From NCBI GenBank assembly GCA_019648995.1, contig BLXT01008494.1, forward strand, positions 606,775 through 633,710: a stretch of 26,936 nt of DNA, given 5' to 3'. Below are positions 1 through 11,166 of this stretch, in pieces. Every line of letters begins with the position of its first letter. The stretch's first letter is position 1. The notes beneath the pieces are model-generated. The model worked only from the letters and a program-made list of their open reading frames with translations. It made no database searches and was not told the DNA's origin. This DNA is from Plakobranchus ocellatus (Eukaryota; Mollusca; Gastropoda; Plakobranchidae). The position numbers were made by a program, and so were the translations under genes.

Positions 1-360
1 ATATTCCCTACCCTTTACATTGGGATGTTCTTCCCTACTTACCTTCCTTACCCACTACACTGGAATGTTTTCTCCCTACTCATATTCCTTGTCCTTTACA
101 CTGGAATATATTCTCCCTTGTATTCCTTTTCTTTTATACTGGAACGTTTCCTACCTACTGGTATTACCTACTCTTTACATTGGGATGTTCTTCCGTTCTC
201 ACCTTCCTTACCCTTTAAACTGGAATAATTTCTCCCTACTCATATTCCTTGTCCTTTATACTGGAATGTTTCCTCCCTACTGGCACTGCCTATCCTTTGC
301 TCTGGAGTGTTTTCTCCCTATTTGCATTCCCTACCTTTACACTAGAATTGTTTTGTCCTT
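1..360. repeat. Pyrimidine-rich minisatellite, about 41-bp unit
   Basis: About nine degenerate copies of a unit of roughly 41 bp recur, built around ACTGGAATGTTTTCTCCCTA and TTCCTTGTCCTTTAC. Copies starting at 19 and 179 (ATTGGGATGTTCTTCC) resemble each other more than their neighbours, and so do the copies that follow them, so a 4-unit higher-order period of about 160 bp is visible. The array is cut by the window start. Its last copy runs directly into the acceptor TTTACCAG of the next exon. The open frames across it are periodic low-complexity translations and are not genes. Confidence 0.85.
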
Positions 361-366
361 TACCAG

Positions 367-567
367 GTACGGCAGTAAGCGATGAATGACGTCAGGATGG
401 AGCCAAAGGAAGACAGAGTAGAAATTATTGAGAGCGGTAGCGGGGCAGAACCTGGACCAGGGCTAGAGAATGGGGACGTCCAGGAAGCTGTGCCTGAAAG
501 TCCAATCACCTTCTCCTCCATGGGTCTGCCCACCACGAACCGCCTGCAGGACACAGCCATGGGAAAG
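367..567 (+). CDS. Exon 1 (first coding exon) of the 8-TM protein gene
   Basis: The exon follows a pyrimidine tract and AG at 365-366, so an upstream non-coding exon probably lies outside the window. The start codon at 382 is supported by an in-frame TAA at 376-378 just before it. A second ATG at 397 (MEPKE) is an alternative start. The 62 residues are hydrophilic and rich in Glu, Gly and Pro, with no membrane segment. The exon ends AAG|gtagg in phase 0. Confidence 0.85.
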
Positions 568-3500
568 GTAGGAGGTTACTTTTAATAAAATTTTCTATTA
601 TAAATAAGAAAGACACCTCCATACCCTCTCCGCTCCCCTCCTTGTATATTTTTGATGATCTTTTTGGTCATTGGTCAAAAACCAATGGTGTGGATGACCC
701 TAGAAATTACTGGGCAGTATATTCATGATTATGACTATTGACTCTGACCTTTGGTCTGAGAACTATGACCCTACCCTAGAAATCACTAAGCAGTATAGTG
801 ATGAATCTGTCTATTGATTCTAACCACTGGTCTGTCTGATCATTGGTCTGAGAAAAATGACCCTAGAAATCACTGGGCATGGCAGTATAGTTATGACTGT
901 GTCTATTGGTTCTGACCATTGGTCTGAAAACAATGACCCTAGAAATCACTGGGCAATATAGTCATGAATGTGTATATTGGTTCTGACCATTGGTCTGAAA
1001 ACAATCACCATAGAAATCACTGGGCAGTATAGTCATGAATGTGTCTATTGGTTCTGACCTTTGGTCTGAGAACAGTGACCCTAGAAATCACTGGGCAATA
1101 TAGTCATGAATGTGTCTATTGGTTCTGACCTTTGGTCTGAGAACAATCACCATAGAAATCACAGGACAGAACGCACTAGTACTTATCTATTGATTCTGAC
1201 CATTTGCCTGGGAAAAATGACAAAAAAATAACTGGACAACAAACTCCAGCAAACTACCCTGCTGGTATCAAAGGCAAGCACTATCTGTTATTTATATATA
1301 AATACCTGCATAGTAAAATCTAACGTTTTATTTTTTCCTTATGACTGTTATTAAAGAGAGGTAATGTGTAATACCTATCATCCCCAGGTTAGACAACTAA
1401 ATGACACATCCTGGCAGGAAAGAATCTTCTTCATCATGATGCTCGTGTCCATCCTGGCCGTCCTGGGTTTCACCATCTACAGGGTGGCAACAGTCGATCA
1501 GGCAGAGCCGGACTTCACTTTTGGGCTGGTGTTGTTGCTACAGGCAGGTCAGTTTTCTGATTAATCTTCCACACTGTGAAGTCCTTGTTCAAAGAGGAGA
1601 AAGAATGGAGAATAAAAGAGGCAGTATAAAAAAATTTGAATTATTGCAAGCACATCCGTAGAGAATTTTGTTTTGGTCAGATCTAAATAAAGTGGAGCAG
1701 CCACCCAGACAAAGTGCTTACATATGATATGTGTAGCATATATTGGCTTCAGCATTTTTGCTGGTCTATCTCTGGACACCTTTGCAGCTATATCATATCC
1801 TATGTACAGAAGTCTGGGCCTTTTAATGTAATCAGCCACACAGACCACGGTATGATATATCCATAAGTTCAAAGCTAAATAGTTGCTCGAATTCAGCAAA
1901 TGAAAAATGATAGCAATGTGTGGCACAGTTGTTAATTAACCCGCCTTAAGATTTACATGCCCTTTGCAGTAAGTTTGAGTTAAACCTTGAAGCGATCACC
2001 AATATCCTGGTTTGACAAAAGCCTAAAACTTGAGATCACCCTCTTACAGAAAAGTTCGAGATAAAGTGTAGAAACCTAATCTATTTTTAGCCCCCTAGCA
2101 AAATACATGGGAAGGGTGGACTAGCTAAAGATCTAGGGCGGTACAAATAGTTCTAAGCAGCATAGCGTGCACATCCTAAGGCGTTGGATTAAAAAAACAC
2201 TTCAGACCTTCCAAAGCATTTAAAAGTTTGGGAATAGTTTATTTTAGGCTTATTTAAGTGGATATAGTTCCTTTGCATAAAAATGGCAAAATATGACTGG
2301 AATTAGATAAGAGGGGCTTTTATAAAATATTTGTTTCTCTGCACGTTTAAAAATAGATATTGGTTTTTCCGCGCTACTATGAAATCTTTGATAGACAAGG
2401 TTTATTAATTCTGTAGTGCAAAAGCATTCACCACGATTGGTGACTGATTCTCCTGATTACCTCATTTAATGTAAATGATCGTATTTTTGAAGGTTCTTCC
2501 TATGAGGTTCTACTTAATCTTTTTAACTATTTAGTTATGTTTCTTCTTCTCCAATTGTCCTTCCTAAGCCACCTGATGCTTGTTATTTGCTCACACAGGC
2601 TTCTGTCTGATCTATCTTATCGATGGCATCTTGAGGGAACGGCCGTCAGAAATCTTTATCCTGTGCCTGGCTACACTGGTCATTGCTTTCTACCTCGTGA
2701 TGAATTATGCAGAGGGCATTCAGACCGACATCAAATTGGTAATGCCTAGTGGCCAATAATGATTGAGCGCTCTTTAGTATTTGTAGTAATGATGCTATTT
2801 GTCTATATCTGCTTTTCTGCAGAAGTCACCAAGTTTTTTTGGGTTTTTTTTTTTAATATATTTCTGTCAGAAGAACATAAATGAGTTAAAAAACCTGTTT
2901 CAATTTTTTTTTTGAGTATGTAAAATTAGCATCTCAAGGGCTTTTTTTGAAAATTCATTTCTTTATTTTAAAAACATGTCTTATGTTTGGTTTGTTTACA
3001 CATGTTTGTGTGTATGTATGTGAAATTCTTTCATAATTTAAAATTCCCTTGACCTGTTTGCCCTTCAGGACCTTTTTTATAAATATATTCTCTTTTTCTT
3101 TGATAGTCATTCTCTCTTTCTCTTTTTCTCTCTCTCTCTCTCCCCCTCTCTGTCTTTATCTCTTCTCAAACCGCTCCTTTAAGTTATCATCCACTCTTTT
3201 CAACCATTTCTATTTTAAGTTTCTTTTTCTCCTAGAGAGTCTTATTCACAATATTAGTTAACTTCCTTTTTTTGACAATAACTATTTTGATTTCTTTTCT
3301 TAAACTTCTTTACACAACAACATAGTTTATTTTCTTAAACTGGGGTCCATTGGGGACCTTTTACCATTGCCTTAGCCTAAAACTATCTTTTATGGGGCTT
3401 ATAGTAGGGAAACAAATACAGATATATTGATTCTAGTCAAGATATAAGCATTTAATATTACTCAAAATCATTCAAGAGACAGTGAAAAATGCACTAAAAA

Positions 3501-6500
3501 ATCTTTTTCCCATTAGTGTAAAATCTGATAGCAAATAAGTTTTCGATGTGACATCGAATAGGTGTTAATTTTGATATCTTCTTCATCCAGACTGACCTGA
3601 AGTGATATCATATATTATCAATGTATTGATCATTTTCCTTTTCCCCCAGGTACGCCTGATTGTCGCAATCTGCCTCGCTCCATTTCTCATTGGCATGGGT
3701 CTGTACATCGCCTGGCAATATTATGTGAGCAAGAGAATCATTTTCCGAACGGTAGGAGCAGACGCCACCTGGCAGGGAATGTTACAACGCCTGCTTATTT
3801 TTCAAGATATGCTCAAGTTTGACCTTCAGCTGGGGGTAAGTTCAACAAAAATAATAATAAAAACGTGTTTTGTGAGAGACAAAATGTACATATGGGAGTG
3901 AGTTCAATACAGAAAATGTTTTGTGAGAGACATTTGCTTTGTGTACATTTTGGGGTGAGTTCAATCAAAAAACAAAATGTGCTTTTTGTATATTTGGGTA
4001 CGAGTTCAATACAAAATATGTTTTGTGAGAGACAGAATGTGCTTTTTGTACATTAAGGGGTGAGTTCAACACAAAAAGAACTTATGCAAACTATATGTTA
4101 GTGTAGGTATTGATTTATGAAATTAGATGTTTTTTAACAGATAGAAGGGGATTTATGTTCTGAAGGTTAGCTCAATAACACAAGAATGTTTTTTCCATAG
4201 CCAGAAGATTTTTTCAGATTGTATAAATCGCTTGGCTGAGATGAATAGAACAACAATAAAAGAGGCCCAGAAATATTTTAAACCATGGCTGACCTCAACC
4301 ATGTGATATTATTATAGCAAGAAAAATATGTTTAGGTTTTTATATTCAAATGAAGGTGACTGACTAAAGCAAGATAACAAAAAAAAAAAAAAAGGTTTTA
4401 TGACAGGCACATTCATTAATTAGGATAGTATGTTCAATTCTGTCATATGCCTAAAAAAAAAAATGTGGATTTTTTGTTAAGAGCATGGACAAAACAACAT
4501 CCATATTCCTTATTACCCATGACTCTGTTGACATCCCAGGGTCCAAACCTAAATGAAAATCAAAATATTGATGAAAAAATGTCTACAGATTTAGAAAAGC
4601 AAAAAAATTCTTTTTTAATTTCCTAACATTAATTTGTTTTGTTTTTCATAGTTTTCTATTCTACTTTGCAACTGTTTGAAAATTCTCAACAGCTTTTTGA
4701 TTCAGTATTAGACAGAGTTACAGAGGGGTTTAATTTGTTAGAGGGAAAGTGTTAGGGAGCAAGCTGAGAAAGCTTTTTTATGTCTCTCCTTGTTTGAATC
4801 TGTTGTTTTTTGAATGCCAGTCTGTCTCTGTAGTTAAAAAATCTCCATAAATTCTGATGCATGCATAATTTGTGATATTGGACGAATATGCTTTGAATGA
4901 ATTTTTCATATTTTGATCTTATTTCTACCCCATGCGTCATTCTTTCACACCTGCTGGCTTTTTTTCCCCAGGCATCCATGGTTATTCTGATCCTGGTGTC
5001 AGGATTTGACGTCAGCACCAGGGACATTGTTGTGCTGGCTGTGGGGATTCCCATCACTTTTGCCTGGTTCCTCATTGGCATAAATGCTGTAAGAGCAGCA
5101 ACATTGAAAGCTCAATGACACAGATAGCTCTGTTGTCTCCAATTCACATTCATTTTACACAGATCTGTAATTTTTGTGATAGAAATGTGTTCATAAAGTT
5201 ACCCAGACACTTCAAATAGTTATTAATAATTATTATAATTTTCTATGGTTTACTTCATTTTAGAAGTGTTTTATGCCATAAAAGTATGCACATTTGATTG
5301 CTGTGTGATGTATTTCTCAAGGATACATATCTTATTTTCCTCACAACAAAAACAGGGTAAATCATGATTATGGTTTATAAATTGGCCCTTCTCACTTCTA
5401 GAGTTAAAATATTTTTGTACTGGTTTTGCCAGGACTGATTATCAATGGATCAATTCCAATTATCCAGTTTAAATTCAAAAGATTCGTGGAAAATAAAAGA
5501 AAATCTTCTACAAGTCCTGACCTGCTAATGCAGCTTCAGCCATTTCAATTATTTCAGATGCCAGCAGAATCTAAGCCATGGGCGATTGTGTTTGCCATTG
5601 TAAGTCCAGCCGAGGTCGGCTACATCATGTACAGGTTCTATAAGGTAAGGTTAAAGCTCCGAAACTTTTTTTGTACCTTATTATCAGCATAACACTTGCA
5701 CAGAGTAAGTTACATCAAGGATTTGCATGAATTAATTCAAATTAAAGTTCTTGTTTGAAGAAGTAAAAAAAAATAGCATGGCTGTGGATGAGTTGGGAAG
5801 AGCAGTGGATCATTTGGTAGGCCAGGTCTAAGGTTCAAATCCCAGTCTGGGCCAAGACAGTTTTTCCATAGCTCTTCCGTGTCCATCCAGCACTAAATGG
5901 GTAGTTAGCTTTCTTAAGACTCGGTGAAAGTAAAAGCAACGAGGAAAGCAAACCTCAAACTACCTCAGAATTTTGTATGCCAAAAACAAACAGGATCGAA
6001 CTCTTAGTTCACCAATGCTTGGACCAAGCAAGGAACTCACTTGTCTTTTTTATCGAAGGTTAAAAAATAGGCATTGTGTATTTGTATTGGTTTGCTTTCA
6101 CAAACATGATCCATCAAATACCTCAGGTAATTTGCAAACTGGTTCACCAATGTTTAGACCAAACACTGCACTCACCTATTTGAGTTAAAGAACCAAGGCA
6201 AAAGGGTCAGGAGTTTAATTTTTTAATGAATGGTATAAAGTATAAGATCACAGAGTCTACTTTTATAGAGCAAAAAGGAAAACTTATGTCTCCATCCTAG
6301 TTCTGTTAATAGATATTGATCTTCTTTTTTGATGGATTAAAAATGTTTCAAAGGCCCTAGACAACAGTATCCACCCGGACTCTATGCCTGATGTTTAATA
6401 AGGAATGAGAGAAATGAGTCATTTTTTAACATCTTAATTTAGGATTTGCATTGAAAATCAGTCATGTGTATCAGTTACGTAAGCTTGACTGTTTGGATTA

Positions 6501-8100
6501 CCACACACATTATTTTACTGACTCCACTCCAATCCCAGTTGTTTTACTCCATCAGTCATGCCTACTACAGTAAGATTCTCTAACTTTGCATGTCAAGAAA
6601 TTGTTAGGCTGAGTGAGTCACAATGAGATGTTTAACGTGATTTGTCTGTCCATGCCTTGAGCCCAGTTTTAAGAAGTTGCTTGACACAGATTACACATCT
6701 GAGGAAAAGAATTGTTGCAAGGAGGACTGCCTTTTATTATTTTTTTTTAAAGAATTTTTAAAGCCTCTCTTCCAATTACTATCTTTATCTTTATCTTTGT
6801 ACCTGAGGTTTCACCTTGCCAAAGCTCCTAGAATGCAGTTTTGAGCTTCATTGATGGTTCAACTGTGTAAAACTATGAAGTATATTGCTCAGCTATTATT
6901 ATGCTAGAGGAAATAATCCGAATAATCTTTATGGCACAACAGAGGAAAATGCCTCCATCTATCTACCTATCTATCTATATATCTATCTATATGCTCTCTA
7001 ATTGCCTCCCTTTCTGGATGTGACCTGCCCAGGTGGAGGGATACCTGAGCGAGAAGGGGGGCCTGGCCAGCGCCGTCATCATCTGTGGGTCTGTGGCTCT
7101 CATTATCCGAGTCATCGTCATGATCCTCTTTGTCCTCATCTTCCAGTCATTCGGTAAAGGTCTTAAGGAACAGAGTAAGTGAGAGTGTTAAAAATTTTTT
7201 TTTTAATCCCATCAACTTCCCCTCTAAGAATTTGTGAAATTGCTTAAGTTTGTCAGGGTTTTTTTTTTAATAAATTTTCTTCACATTGGAGCAGTTTATC
7301 AAATAATGTTAGAGGTGTGCGTTTCAAGCCATGAATATGTGCTAAGGCCACAAAATTAATTTTTTAACCTCAGAAACAAAAGAAATGAATGCAAATGCAG
7401 TTGTAATAATATTGAAAATTTTATCATTCAAATTGTTATATAACCTTTGGGGAGGAAGGGAAATCTTGCCATAAAATCTATGGTTCTGCTCGCTATGACA
7501 GATTGGACAAAAAAACTTCTCGTTTGTGGTGACATTATTTATACATATTCTTATATTAAACATGATATGACATGTTAAGAACAAATTACAGTAGAATACG
7601 TTGATAGTTTATTTCATTGTACATGTGGTTCACTGTGTTGAAGGTAAAATGTGTTTGATATAATTTATTTATTTCACTAGCATTGTCAGGCAATGTGGCA
7701 TTGAGTAAAACTGCTTAATATTTTGCCTTGTCTTATAATTTTGTAATTTGTGCTTACTAAAAGCAACTGAAGAAGCCAAATGAAGATTAAAATTCTGTTC
7801 TATCTTTAATTTGTTTCGAATGTGTAAATTCTAATTAGCAGCTGATTTTCTTCTTATTTGTTTGAGCCTGACCATTATCAATTTATGAAATAGCACGAGC
7901 ACTTTGCAAAATCTCATTGCATTTTTTTTTTAATTTTAATTTTTTTTTTTTTTGGGAGGGGGGGGAGGGGACGAAGAAAATGGGTGGAATTGTACTGATT
8001 TTTTTCATAAACATTACTTTATAGTAGAAAAATTATTTTTGCTGATTTTTCTCTCTTCCTCTTTTTATTTGTTTTCTCAGTAAGATCAATGAAAAGGTAA
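382..8100 (+). CDS. Eight-exon gene for a ~345-aa, ~8-TM membrane protein of unknown function
   Basis: Joining 382-567, 1388-1547, 2599-2738, 3650-3835, 4972-5088, 5558-5644, 7033-7174 and 8081-8100 gives one uninterrupted frame ending in TAA, with intron phases 0,1,0,0,0,0,1 and GT-AG ends throughout. The first ~62 residues are polar and acidic, likely a cytosolic tail. Hydrophobic segments follow at about residues 73-95, 104-126, 132-152, 164-186, 218-234, 242-262, 270-288 and 303-332. The loop before segment 5 carries the motif FQDMLKFDLQLG, reminiscent from memory of a KFD motif in uncharacterised fungal multi-pass proteins; this is not verified. The ends of the protein (MNDVRMEP and IRSMKR) look like true termini. 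No catalytic or channel signature was recognised, so no function is assigned. Gene structure is well supported; family identity is not. Confidence 0.88.
690..1215. repeat. Intronic minisatellite, about 71-bp unit
   Basis: About seven copies of a unit of roughly 71 bp lie in intron 1, each with GACCCTAGAAATCACTGGGC, then CATGAATGTGTCTATTGGTT, then a CTGACC-TTGGTCTGAGAACA block. Unit starts near 860, 935, 1006, 1077 and 1148 are spaced 71-75 bp. Some units have CACCATAG in place of GACCCTAG, at alternate positions near the 3' end of the array, which hints at a dimeric sub-structure. Outer copies are more diverged. Confidence 0.85.
1388..1547 (+). CDS. Exon 2 of the 8-TM protein gene
   Basis: Acceptor CCCCAG ends at 1387 and the donor is GCAG|gtcagt. 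It carries residues 63-115 plus one base of codon 116. It holds the first membrane segment (about 73-95, RIFFIMMLVSILAVLGFTIY) and the start of the second. Phase at the end is 1. Confidence 0.88.
2190..2400 (+). repeat. Dispersed repeat family C, copy 1 (intron 2)
   Basis: About 200 bp shares an ordered set of blocks with 16196-16375 (+) and with the complement of 24455-24600. The blocks include AGACCTTCCAAAGCATTTAA, TTAAGTGGATATAGTTCC and, shared with 16196-16375, TTTTTCCGCGCTACTATGAA. Identity is moderate, so it is old. No coding capacity was seen. It is probably a fragment of a transposable element; the class is unknown. Confidence 0.7.
2599..2738 (+). CDS. Exon 3 of the 8-TM protein gene
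   Basis: Acceptor TCACACAG ends at 2598 and the donor is TTG|gtaatg. The first two bases complete a glycine codon split from exon 2. It carries the rest of membrane segment 2 and all of segment 3 (about residues 132-152, EIFILCLATLVIAFYLVMNY). It ends in phase 0. Confidence 0.88.
3106..3165. repeat. CT-rich low-complexity tract
   Basis: An imperfect (TC)n stretch interrupted by TTT and CCCC lies in intron 3. Nothing else of note is seen in the rest of this intron, which is T-rich single-copy-looking DNA. Confidence 0.8.
3650..3835 (+). CDS. Exon 4 of the 8-TM protein gene
   Basis: Acceptor TTTTCCCCCAG ends at 3649 and the donor is CTGGGG|gtaagttc. Its 62 residues hold membrane segment 4 (about 164-186) and a loop with TWQGMLQRLLIFQDMLKFDL that enters segment 5. 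The donor context GGGGTAAGTTCAACA is the founder-like member of a tandem repeat that continues into intron 4, so several decoy donors lie 62-224 bp downstream. Reading past the true donor meets TGA at 3899. Confidence 0.88.
3833..4080 (+). repeat. Tandem copies of the exon 4 splice-donor region
   Basis: About five copies of a unit of roughly 45-62 bp begin at the exon 4/intron 4 boundary. Each carries GGGGTGAGTTCAA followed by ACAAAATGTTTTGTGAGAGA and CTTTTTGTACAT-type sequence. The donor-like hexamers are GTAAGT at 3836 (used), GTGAGT at 3898, GTGAGT at 3955, a damaged TACGAG form near 3998-4004, and GTGAGT at 4060. Open frames over the array (VSSIQKMFCER repeats) are repeat translations. 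Confidence 0.85.
4972..5088 (+). CDS. Exon 5 of the 8-TM protein gene
   Basis: Acceptor TTTTTTTCCCCAG ends at 4971 and the donor is GCT|gtaaga. It encodes 39 residues (225-263), finishing membrane segment 5 (SMVILILVSGF) and giving segment 6 (about 242-262, IVVLAVGIPITFAWFLIG). Phase is 0 on both sides. Confidence 0.88.
5558..5644 (+). CDS. Exon 6 of the 8-TM protein gene
   Basis: A short 29-codon exon between acceptor TTATTTCAG and donor AAG|gtaagg. It encodes residues 264-292 with KPWAIVFAIVSPAEVGYIMY, membrane segment 7. Both phases are 0, so skipping it would keep the frame but delete one membrane span and flip the topology of the C-terminus. Confidence 0.85.
5785..6193 (+). mobile_element. 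tRNA-derived SINE family B with 3' extension (intron 6)
   Basis: A pol III-type head shows box B GGTTCAAATCC at 5832-5842 with a diverged box A about 40 bp upstream. The body contains GTGTCCATCCAGCACTAAAT, a block ending GCAACGAGGAAAGCAAACC, and the perfect hairpin GCTTGGACCAAGC at 6017-6029. It continues with an extension at about 6075-6145, then a second CACCAATGTTTAGACC block and GAGTTAAAGAACC at the 3' end. The same body occurs on the minus strand at 15926-16185 and at 25808-26051 (+). The extension is shared only with the minus copy. It is a non-autonomous retroelement with no protein. Confidence 0.82.
6957..6992. repeat. (TATC)n microsatellite
   Basis: Imperfect CTAT/ATCT repeats lie 40 bp upstream of the exon 7 acceptor, between the probable branch region and the SINE-bearing part of intron 6. 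Confidence 0.85.
7033..7174 (+). CDS. Exon 7 of the 8-TM protein gene
   Basis: Acceptor TGCCCAG ends at 7032 and the donor is CAGA|gtaagt. It encodes 47 residues plus one base, including the long last membrane segment (about 303-332) and the basic tail FGKGLKEQ. Its base composition is clearly more GC-rich than the flanking introns. If the next intron is retained, the frame ends two codons later (EQSK, TGA at 7180), so both spliced and retained forms give nearly the same protein. Confidence 0.88.
8081..8100 (+). CDS. Exon 8: last six residues and stop of the 8-TM protein
   Basis: Acceptor TTTGTTTTCTCAG ends at 8080. With the single base left by exon 7 the frame reads I-R-S-M-K-R and then TAA at 8098-8100. 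Only 17 coding bases are present, the rest of the exon being 3' untranslated. The strong pyrimidine tract and in-frame fit support it. The alternative is the intron-retained end at 7180. Confidence 0.7.
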
Positions 8101-10839
8101 AAACCTCTGGCAGGAGATCTTTGTGATGGAAAGGTGCTACGTCCGTGTGTTATTGTCAAGAAGCTGTTCGTGAACAGCACGAAAGTCTTTCTGTTAGGCT
8201 TTTGTGGTTCATTTCAGTAAAAAAAAACTGACAATGGGAGAAAAGTGCTCATATTTGGTCAAAATAGTTTTATTTTAGTTATGGTTTACATTCCATTTTT
8301 TTTTCTGACTGAACACACAGCCAACCACATATGATCAAAAGATGGAGTCAAGACCTTGACGAAATGCAGAGATAAAGTCCCTCACAGACAGTCACTTGTT
8401 GTAATAAAAGTGTGAAACCCATCTAGACTAAATTACAAATATGAGACACAGCCTGACCTTAACATCAAAGTCCAGAGTTTATCTTGATCTAAACACCAAT
8501 GTATTGTAAAGCTAATACTGACCTTGATTTAGATCCACATCTAAACTCTAAATTGGTGATCTCGGGGTGATATTTGTAGTAAAATTATTTGTTTGGGTTA
8601 ATTAAAAAAAATAAACAAATAACGCTTATACTTTTTTTCTGTTATTGGTCCCAACATGTGAAAGAGTTGAAAGGATTGAGGGGAGGGGGAAGAAGGGTTA
8701 TAAGGGTTAGATTTATGAGAAATATTGAATAATCTGGTTGTTTTAAGAAATGAAGTATGTGGAAATCTTATACTTTAATGATTAAAAACTGAACATTCTT
8801 AGGTTGATTCAATACGAAGATATAAGCATTTAAAATTGTTTAAAAAAAAAAAAAAAAGCATTAAAAACTTGAAAATCTTGTTTTCTTGTAGGATTTCTGT
8901 GCAACACCAGACTCATCAGGGCTGGTTTTAGGATGATTATTGTGGGGGTTTTGTGAGAGGAGTAAAAACCAAAGTCAATAATTTTTTATTCGTCAAAGCA
9001 GCTTACTTGCTTCTATGTCTTGCTTTTCTGCTTTATATGTACTGAAATTCTTTTCTCCCCTATCCCTTTGTCTGGATGACCCTTAGGGCACTAGGGATGA
9101 TCAGGCAAACATTTTACCCCATCTTTCTCTAATTTCAGCCTTCCCTATGAGCCGCCTAGCTTTAGCACTTCCATTCATTCCGTTATTTCGTTATAATATC
9201 TTCCCACTTCTTTTTTTTGTCAGTATTCTTTTCTTCCTCCCTGTACAGTGCACTGTAGGATCATCTTCACAAGTCCTGTTGGTCTTGTTATCATCTTTGG
9301 CATTGTCTACTTACACAGAGTTCTTGTTATAAGAACAAGGATTTTGAACAACAAATTTCAATATTCCTTAATTTTCAATCTCTCCTTTGTGCACAAGATA
9401 TTTTAGCTTTAAGATACATCAATGTAAAAGTTGTCACACCAGCATGTTTGCTATAACTAGCAGACCCAACTGTAAAACTATCACAGATATTTCTGTGTAA
9501 CTGAGGCAACTGGAAAGTGTGCCACTATCCATGGTTTGCACTTATATGACCATAGGACAGCTGTGAAAGTTCATGTATGTAGGCCAAGTCAGCAGTTCCA
9601 GCCTTGGCTTTTAGTTTTTTTAGTGCTATAATAATAATTTTATTGCATGTAAATCATTTGGTGTTCAGCAGCTTATAGAATCAGTACTACAATTGCGTTT
9701 TGATGCTACTAATACTATGCTGAAAACAAGTTTGTATCCTTTTTTTTATTATTTCTTTCGTATTTTTTTAATTGTCATAATCGTAAATTTATGGTAACTT
9801 GCAGAAGACTTAGGGGCAAAAAATAGAATAAAATATGAAGAAATCAGTGTCCACGCTATGTAATGTCGTCAGCTTTGATTATATTGTTTAACAATTTTCA
9901 GGCGACTTCAATAAATCTTGCAATTTTGTGAAGAAGAAAAAATATAAGTTTTGGTAAGGTACAACAAAAAAAAACTGCATATCATTTTATTTTGACAAAA
10001 AGCCTGGTTTCCAATGATTGAATGACAAATATATATATACATCAATTTGGAATGTGATCATATCTTCTCTCAGATATCTGTTCTTTTCCATCTCCTAGAA
10101 TTCAATGCCTGAGCAATGGTTGTTGTTGTTGTTAGTTTCCTTGCCTTATTTTTTGTTAGTAAACTAGTGTTGTATCTCTGAAAAATGGCCATCATGAAAA
10201 TATGTCCACAAAGCAGACAATCAAATCAGGAGAAATGGGATTGAACATAATGATATATCTAATGTTTAGATCAGCACTGACAAATTGTATGGGAAAGAAG
10301 CCTCATTTTGTTCTGATTTTTTTTTATATTATATAATCAATAAAAAAAAAAGTGGGGAAAAGAACATACCAAAAGGTTAGAGGTCGCAATAAATGTCAAG
10401 GACAAATTGTATAATATGAAATATATGTCAAACACAAGTACAAAGGCTTATGATTGGCCTTTTTTTTTTAATACAAAAATGTTTGGGGGTTTTATTGGGG
10501 TTTTTTTGGTTTTTTTTAGAAAGATGCTGGCCATGTTGAAGCTAGAACATGACATATATATTTTTTTAAAAGATTTGTGGTTTGCTATAAATAAAACACA
10601 AGGCAATGATAAAAAAGCTGTGGAGGTTGTGTATATAAAAGGACAATTATTGTTACTGTAGACTTGTACTTAAGTCATATCTAAATTATATAATCATAAC
10701 TTACTATGACCGTTATTTATTATCTTGTACCTATATGAATATTTTCATTTCCCACAAAAGTTGCTATTATTGTTCAACATCATAAAAAGTACTTATGAAC
10801 CATTAATGATGACAATAGATGGTTTGTTAAAATCATTTT

Positions 10840-11133
10840 TTTACTGCTATCACCATTATTCTCATTATCATTAACATCATCATCGTTTTCATTGTGATCA
10901 TAGTGGTCATCATCATCATCATCATCATAGTCATTGAATTCATCATCACTGTCACCATTATCAACATCATCACAGTCACAATCATTATAATCATCATCAT
11001 GGTCATAGTCATCATCATCATCTTGATCATAGTCATCATCACCATCATTATCATCATCATCATCATCTTCATCATCATCACAGTGACAATCATCATAAAC
11101 ATCATCATGATCATAGTCATCATCATCATCACT

Positions 11134-11166
<33 letters not shown>

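Noticed and set aside
5008..5015. TGACGTCA in exon 5 (and at 387 in exon 1) as CREs
   Set aside because: Both lie in coding sequence with no TATA box or start signal nearby; coincidence is likely.
5973..6188. 71-codon frame resembling a minus-strand frame at 15855-16052 (shared FVLVC-HK-DPS-TSGN)
   Set aside because: The protein-level similarity reflects the shared SINE extension at DNA level; there is no sign of selection on the frame.
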